From Telmatactis stephensoni (lineage: Eukaryota; Cnidaria; Anthozoa; Actiniaria; Isophelliidae): DNA of 64,000 nucleotides. Below the pieces are notes generated by a model, which had not been told where the DNA came from, made no database searches, and worked only from the letters and a program-made list of their open reading frames with translations. This document shows positions 61,001 to 64,000 of this stretch, piece by piece. The DNA lies in assembly GCA_029948255.1 (NCBI GenBank), contig JALIZF010001409.1, positions 186,001 through 250,000 of the forward strand, given 5' to 3'. Within the stretch, counting starts at the first letter, position 1; each line of letters opens with the position of its first letter. The position numbers and the translations under genes were made by a program.

Positions 61001-63407
61001 ATAGATTCCTTGAAGGACTCTAGGGAAATTTTTTAGGAATTTTCTGTGGGGGTAGGGTGGGGTGGGATCTGGGGGACCCCTCCTCCCTCCCATGGGGATT
61101 TCGTCTATTCCAAACATCTCATGTGAATAAATAAATACATAGGCAGCTGTTTGAGGCTTTTTCCTTAGGCCAACTGTATTATTTGTGGATTATCATTTAC
61201 ATCTACATAACTTTAACATTATTTTGTTTGTTAGGATGGTGAGATAATCATCGAAGACTTGAAATCCTCTAATCTTGGGGTGAGTTCGTCAATTTTGTTA
61301 TTGCAAAATGATATCCATACACCAAAGCTTTGTTTACACTAGCAACATAAGCACAGTTGCAAACAACATATGCACAATGTACTTTTTATCAGCAGTACAT
61401 GTGTTTTCTCACTGATAAATTCAATATTACTGCATTATGTTGTTTGCACTTTCCCAATTCACATGAAGGGCATAAGCATAAGCACAAGCAACATATGCAG
61501 ACTCAGTATCGCACTTATCACAATGGTGTGGAAAAAGGCAAGCACTGCTAATGAGCAGTACAGTACTGAGTCTGCTTATGCTTTCGCTTATGTTTATATT
61601 GCTAGTGTAAACCAAGCTCAAGACTAGAGTACAAACACTATAATCGTGCAACATAAATAGTACTAAAAAGGGCTACATTATGCTAATCCTGTTGTTTTCT
61701 ACTGTTTAATTAGCGCTCTTTAGTGTTAAATAGTGCAAAGTATTGCACGCTGTTAGAGTGCTTACAATATATCCGTGAAAAAGTTAGCGAACTAAATTGT
61801 ACTAAATAGCGCGAAATCCTTTGTTTTCTATTGTTTAATTAGTGCAAATTAGTGTAATTTCTTACAAAGTTTTTCACGGATATACATGTATTGTAAGCAC
61901 TCTATTAGGCTGATTCCATAAGTTGGTCTGTTCTCGTTCCCTTTGGGCTACCTGTGGTGGTCGACTGATCAACCTCCTATCTGGAATCAGTTGATAGGAC
62001 TGAATTTTCGAAGTTGTTGCATTTTTCACGTATCAGTATATTACGTTCTTCTCATAAATTAATATATATGTTTCAGGAGGATGAGGTTTTGCCTGATCTG
62101 TTTTGGGAGCCAACGCCCGACATCAAAGCCCAGCGACTCAAAAGACATTTAGTAGACTTTGATAAACAAAAAGACAATGAGTCAGAAAAGTAAGATTTCG
62201 ATCCATTAAGTTAAACCACTTTCGATATATACACCTATTTCAAAAAAGGTTGTCACCGCTAAGAGCGATAGGCGATAGGTAATAGGTCATTCCAAGACCG
62301 CAAAGCACTATTGATTTCTTAATTAAGCCATCCTAAATCTTTCTTTACACTCTTCCATCAAATATTTGGCTATTCATATGTAAATCAATTAGAAATCAAT
62401 AGTGCTTTGCGGTCTTGGAATGACCTATTACCTATCGCCTATCGCTCTTAGCGGTGACAACCTTTTTTGAAATAGGTGTATATTGGTTGATTGACTGGGA
62501 ACAAAGCAAATCAAAACAAGACTTGCACGATGATACAAACTGCGAGCAGTCCCACTTTTCCCTCCAGAAACTTGCCCCCATTTCCGCTCGTCCACATATT
62601 CTAAAACCTCGTCGGTACTGGGTCTGGAGGGAAAAGTGAGACTGCTAATCCACAACAGGATAAGCTTATTTTGGTTTGGTTTGTCATTTACAGTGTATAC
62701 AACCAAGAAATGATTGAGTTGCGTACATGTACATTACATCAAATGTGACTGAAAAATACACAAAAAGTTAAAGTTCGTTTAAATTGTAACCATTTCAGGC
62801 AATGGATTCATGTCAGTAATGCCATTCGAGCCAGTGATCAGGTACGTACAATAATAGAATCCGTCGTTCAAATATATGAAACTGTTGATTTAAGTGTCCA
62901 TTGCGCACTAATTGGTGTACACTGTACTCTCACACACACTACCACTACATTGACTGTTTTAAGCATACAACTCTCAGCTCACTGGTTCGCTTTTACCGAG
63001 GGAGTAAAACAAGAGGACCAGGAGAAAAACCCTTGAAACGAGGGTGAGAACGAACTAACAAACTCAAGCTACATGAAGTACGGCGTCCAAGAATCCAACC
63101 TGGGATCAATGACTGGCGCACTCTCATCGAACGACCACCTTTCCCTGGAAAAGATCATATCCTATTGAAAGGAAACCGACATTTTATATCATAGCCATAC
63201 CTTTAATTGATGCTTTTATCATATTTATTTCAACATTAATTTGTGTTTTCAGGAAAAAGCGACCCAAGAGAAGTTCGTTTTAGAGGAAGCTCAGCGTAAA
63301 GGTCACAGAGAACGTAAAGAACAGGGTGTGTCATGGGTGCCTAAACTGTTTGAACAACCAGCTGATGGTGATGGGTCTATCAACAGATGGGTTTATAAGT
63401 ACACCGA
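39380..63407 (+). CDS. OSBPL8: Oxysterol-binding protein-related protein 5/8-like (3' end outside window)
   Basis: Twenty-four plus-strand exons join with no phase error into about 737 codons. Order: acidic, Ser-rich N-terminus (39380-50558), basic helix plus PH domain (51165-53452), acidic Ser/Glu-rich linker (53525-54912), and the OSBP-related domain ORD (55399-63407). The order and the ORD, in particular the [20 protein letters not shown] start, match vertebrate ORP8 and ORP5. Those proteins sit at endoplasmic-reticulum/plasma-membrane contacts and exchange phosphatidylserine for PI4P. Human ORP8 has about 890 residues, so about 150 residues, including the expected C-terminal membrane anchor, lie beyond the right edge. 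ORP5 and ORP8 arose by vertebrate duplication, so the symbol is given only as the closest family name. Confidence 0.93.
40186..40193 (+). promoter_or_regulatory. TATA box for alternative ORP promoter
   Basis: TATATAAG lies in a region without coding potential, with a CAAT-like ggtcaatggg about 15 bases upstream. About 100 bases downstream is a good splice donor (atcag/gtaact, exon end 40295). A strong acceptor (tttttttag, 41049) precedes the isoform B start codon. Together these suggest a short non-coding first exon, about 40215-40295, spliced to an exon running to 41304. No transcript evidence is available here. Confidence 0.4.
41220..41304 (+). CDS. ORP5/8-like alternative first coding exon, isoform B
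   Basis: ATG at 41220 opens a 28-codon reading frame, [20 protein letters not shown] followed by KKFRSFSL, ending at donor gtaaga in phase 1. That is the same phase as the isoform A exon pair, so it joins the shared exon at 42923 in frame. The N-terminus it creates is basic (PKKGKKKFR) instead of acidic. If the exon were internal, the acceptor gtccag in front of it would read TAA TAA in phase 0 or shift the downstream frame, so an alternative start is the simplest reading. A six-codon upstream ORF (start 41177) precedes it. Confidence 0.55.
43260..43588. mobile_element. Composite fold-back element, copy A
   Basis: Contains ggtttcccatgtttgatagc / gctatcaaacatgggaaacc as inverted arms round tgatgttgggagaaca and agcacgagccgtaggc. 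A second fold-back follows (ttataaaataac ... gttattttataa) with a gattggctgaaaacc-type segment. Begins 238 bp after the donor of ORP exon 42923-43021. An inverted relative is at 49745. Confidence 0.85.
43589..45180. other. Intron of ORP gene, mostly unique
   Basis: Contains a (GT)n(G)n tract at 44143-44172. No coding frame or clear element otherwise. Confidence 0.5.
45195..46830. repeat. Degenerate tandem repeat, about 165-bp unit
   Basis: Each unit holds agttttcctaaacttacaag, then ttgctctgaaa, gtagctcagtgcatttctt, cctg(g/a)agaagaacaaaatac and tgaatcaaaagtngaa. Units start near 45205, 46145, 46310, 46470, 46630 and 46790. An approximately 800-bp segment (45345-46135) separates the first from the rest. 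Sequence decay increases toward the right. Confidence 0.75.
45752..46075. mobile_element. 324-bp fold-back inserted in the tandem repeat
   Basis: Arms share aggatttacagtgctgtgc (left) with gcacagactgtaaatcct (right), then tttgacaactttgaatac and its complement, then tagatattggtgcttcactt and its complement. Confidence 0.75.
46831..47807. other. ORP intron, no feature seen
   Basis: AT-rich, unique-looking sequence. Confidence 0.4.
47808..48102. mobile_element. 295-bp fold-back, TATACACCTATTTCAAAAAACG terminus
   Basis: Left end tatacacctatttcaaaaaa then cgttgtcgg; right end ccgacaaccttttgtgaaacaggtgtata. Inner arms share ctcacccgaaagggag/ctccctttcggtctag. Confidence 0.75.
48103..49744. other. 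ORP intron, no feature seen
   Basis: AT-rich intronic sequence without clear repeats or coding frames. Confidence 0.4.
49745..50083. mobile_element. Composite fold-back element, copy B (inverted)
   Basis: The same modules as copy A at 43260 in reverse order and orientation: ttataaaataac, ctctgattggctgaaaaccc, then gtgtctgatagcctgatcaa...ttgatcaggctatcaaacac and ccgttttttattcc. Ends 90 bp before the acceptor of ORP exon 50173, so A and B flank the same 7.15-kb intron. Confidence 0.85.
50173..50558 (+). CDS. ORP5/8-like Ser/Lys-rich linker exons
   Basis: Two exons, 50173-50267 (phase 1 to 0) and 50493-50558 (phase 0 to 0), encode [20 protein letters not shown], then [11 protein letters not shown], and [20 protein letters not shown] with LK. 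The composition and the final KESLK correspond to the Ser/Lys-rich segment that precedes the PH domain of ORP8 ('SSTSSKLTKKESLK'). The region is likely unstructured and basic, which would favour contact with acidic membrane. The intron before it is 7.15 kb, the longest in the gene. Confidence 0.8.
51165..53452 (+). CDS. ORP5/8-like PH domain exons
   Basis: Exons 51165-51266, 52300-52380, 52473-52680 and 53380-53452 encode a basic helix ([16 protein letters not shown]), then [57 protein letters not shown] and finally [16 protein letters not shown]. This is a complete pleckstrin-homology fold: the K-x-G...W-x-K-x-W-C-V strand pair, a phosphoinositide-facing basic loop, and the C-terminal helix with its conserved Trp. 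In ORP5/8 the PH domain directs the protein to plasma-membrane phosphoinositides. [10 protein letters not shown] insert, also found in ORP8, supports this subfamily. All phases agree (0-0, 0-0, 0-1, 1-2). Confidence 0.92.
51465..51670. repeat. Decayed relative of the composite fold-back
   Basis: Shares ttctgattggctgagag, ctcgcctacggctcgtg and tctcccaacatcacgcgtgc with the copies at 43260 and 49745. In an ORP intron. Confidence 0.65.
53525..54912 (+). CDS. ORP5/8-like acidic linker exons
   Basis: Exons 53525-53592, 54091-54125, 54239-54290 and 54839-54912 encode [49 protein letters not shown] and [20 protein letters not shown]. The run is strongly acidic with several Ser-Asp/Glu sites suited to casein kinase 2. 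The matching region of ORP8 is also acidic and variable between species. The small exons (35 and 52 bases) were accepted because they restore frame on both sides and have good acceptors. Confidence 0.8.
55399..63407 (+). CDS. ORP5/8-like lipid-transfer domain (ORD) exons
   Basis: Exons: 55399-55464, 56059-56171, 57113-57194, 57668-57860, 58446-58544, 60054-60151, 60783-60872, 61235-61279, 62077-62189, 62799-62841, 63253-63407. The ORD starts with [20 protein letters not shown] and carries [40 protein letters not shown], the family signature EQVSHHPP (57758-57781), [32 protein letters not shown], and the C-terminal [15 protein letters not shown] and [16 protein letters not shown]. The His pair of the signature contacts the PI4P head group in solved ORP structures. 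The last visible exon ends in phase 2; the next would begin with the conserved RPWDPxND segment. Confidence 0.93.
56785..56923. mobile_element. 139-bp MITE, TATAGACCCATTTCA termini
   Basis: Inverted ends tatagacccatttcatttat and ataagtgaaatgggtctata, arms of at least 27 bp including attccct. Confidence 0.85.
57217..57560. repeat. Degenerate (GAAT)n array
   Basis: About 340 bp of gaatgaat/gatgaatg variants, starting 22 bp after an ORP exon donor. Confidence 0.9.
57941..58076. mobile_element. GAGTCG-family palindromic MITE, copy 2
   Basis: tagagcaaatttcgtatgag at the left and catacgaaatctactctt at the right, with the family's gtgaccatgtcagtgcc centre. In the ORP intron after the EQVSHHPP exon. 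Confidence 0.8.
58553..58701. mobile_element. GAGTCG-family palindromic MITE, copy 3
   Basis: Nearly identical to 34482-34630 and of equal length (149 bp), flanked by TA. It starts at intron base +9, directly after the donor of ORP exon 58446-58544. Confidence 0.93.
58863..59342. mobile_element. 480-bp inverted-repeat element with internal (AAT)n
   Basis: Ends tccaagcttccagacaatcc and ggattgttcgaaaacttgga; arms continue through ccatccatcatc and agggaataaataaca. Inside are (AAT)n at 58911-58935 and tttatttgtatagcgcatttt, a string widespread at repeat ends in animals. Confidence 0.75.
60320..60469. mobile_element. GAGTCG-family palindromic MITE, copy 4
   Basis: tagagtagatttcgcatgac at the left and aactgctcta at the right, with catggttacggcaggaatt inside as in the fragment at 18240. 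In the next ORP intron. Confidence 0.75.
61325..61619. mobile_element. 295-bp fold-back related to the 24273 complex
   Basis: gtttacactagcaacataag and its complement at 61597-61613, with gcagactcagta / tactgagtctgc and internal gcataagcataagcac. These match inner modules of the nested complex at 24350-24508. Confidence 0.8.
61755..61903. mobile_element. 149-bp fold-back with AGAGTGCTTACAAT ends
   Basis: agagtgcttacaatatatcc at the left and its near complement at the right, sharing cgtgaaaaagtt / ttttcacgg. Confidence 0.8.
62226..62482. mobile_element. 257-bp fold-back, near-perfect arms, TATACACCTATTTC termini
   Basis: Arms of about 95 bp are almost identical, including aggttgtcaccgctaagagc and aagaccgcaaagcactattg with their complements. 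The high identity suggests recent insertion or gene conversion. Begins 36 bp after an ORP exon donor. Confidence 0.9.
62899..63140 (-). repeat. tRNA-derived SINE, copy 3
   Basis: Shares gcgcactaattggtgtacac, ctcacacacactaccactac and gagggtgagaacgaactaac with the copy at 5443. The B box is degenerate (ggttggattct). Confidence 0.65.
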
Positions 63408-63605
63408 GTAAGTACAACAGTACAGTGAAACCCGTTAATACGGACATCCACGGCCAAAAACAACTGACCGTAATTACGGGATGGCCGCGATAACGGGGTA
63501 TTAGTTTTTTACAAGAGGTGATTGGCTGGCGACCGTGTTTGTATCAGAGGACACAAACATAACACAAAAATCTTGAAAATATTTAATAAAAGTAATATTT
63601 AACAA

Positions 63606-63783
63606 ATTGAAGATGGTTTTGAGTTGTCTGTCCTCTTATTGACACACTCTTGACGTCACAAAATGTTTAAAACTCAAGTGGAATCACGAGCGTAGTGAGT
63701 GGTTTCACTGCAAAGTTTTGAACATTTTATGGCGTCAAGAGTGTGTCAATAAGAGGACAGACAACTCAAAACCATCTTCAATT
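63606..63783. mobile_element. 178-bp fold-back in the last visible ORP intron
   Basis: ttgaagatggttttgagttg at the left and its complement ending 63783; arms of about 70 bp include ctgtcctcttattgacacac. The same cctcttattgacacactct occurs again at 63885, and gattggctg / caaccaatcag lie further out, so the full element may span about 63490-63950. Confidence 0.85.
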
Positions 63784-64000
63784 CGTTTTTTACAACAATT
63801 TATTTGAGAAAAAAGTTAAAAAATCCTTTTCAAACGGGGCAACAGAACAAGCGCGCGCGCAGAAACGCGTCAGCAGTGTGTCTGTCCTCTTATTGACACA
63901 CTCTAATCAACCAATCAGATCGCGAGATTAGTATCAAGTGTTGTAAAAAAAACCCGATGGCTTATGTTTCTGTACGGTGATATACACACTCTGGAAGATG

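Overview
The window is eukaryotic nuclear DNA from an animal. It is AT-rich, genes are split into many short exons with GT-AG introns, and the space between exons is filled with fold-back (MITE-like) elements, SINE-like repeats, LINE fragments and microsatellites. Several repeat types (the 'cctacggctcgtg' fold-backs, a tRNA-Thr-like SINE) and the intron-dense ORP gene suggest a cnidarian, probably an anthozoan such as a stony coral. That assignment is inference: no ribosomal or mitochondrial marker is present.

Three protein genes can be supported. (1) Minus strand, about 1.4-6.2 kb: six phase-consistent exons encode most of an extracellular Family-I ligand-binding (ANF-receptor) domain, like the amino-terminal domain of an ionotropic glutamate receptor. 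First exon(s) and all membrane and ligand-binding segments were not found or lie beyond the left edge. (2) Minus strand, about 15.7-28.1 kb: a gelsolin/villin-superfamily gene with a start codon at 28113, a clear first gelsolin repeat on five exons, and further exons giving part of repeat 2, acidic linkers and the start of repeat 3. Some linking exons and the 3' end were not located. (3) Plus strand, 39.4 kb to the right edge: an ORP5/ORP8-type oxysterol-binding-protein-related lipid transfer protein. Twenty-four exons (about 737 codons) join without a phase error and encode an acidic N-terminus, a PH domain and nearly the whole ORD with its EQVSHHPP signature; the C-terminal end lies past the edge. 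It appears to have two alternative starts, the second behind a TATA box.

The rest is repeats. From 6.3 to 15.6 kb and from 28.2 to 39.3 kb I see no further convincing gene apart from one doubtful plus-strand terminal exon (8.4-8.6 kb). These stretches hold decayed LINE pieces (about 31.0 and 36.6-37.5 kb), a hAT-like non-autonomous element with an 8-bp target duplication inserted into one of them, a tandem SINE/poly-C array (29.6-30.1 kb), and many inverted-repeat elements.

The genes look functionally unrelated: receptor ectodomain, actin-binding protein, lipid transfer protein. I found no bacterial-type operon, CRISPR array or obvious new gene system. The most unusual content is the repeat architecture: fold-back families sharing termini but not interiors, nested palindromes, and fold-backs in three successive ORP introns and at both ends of one long ORP intron.
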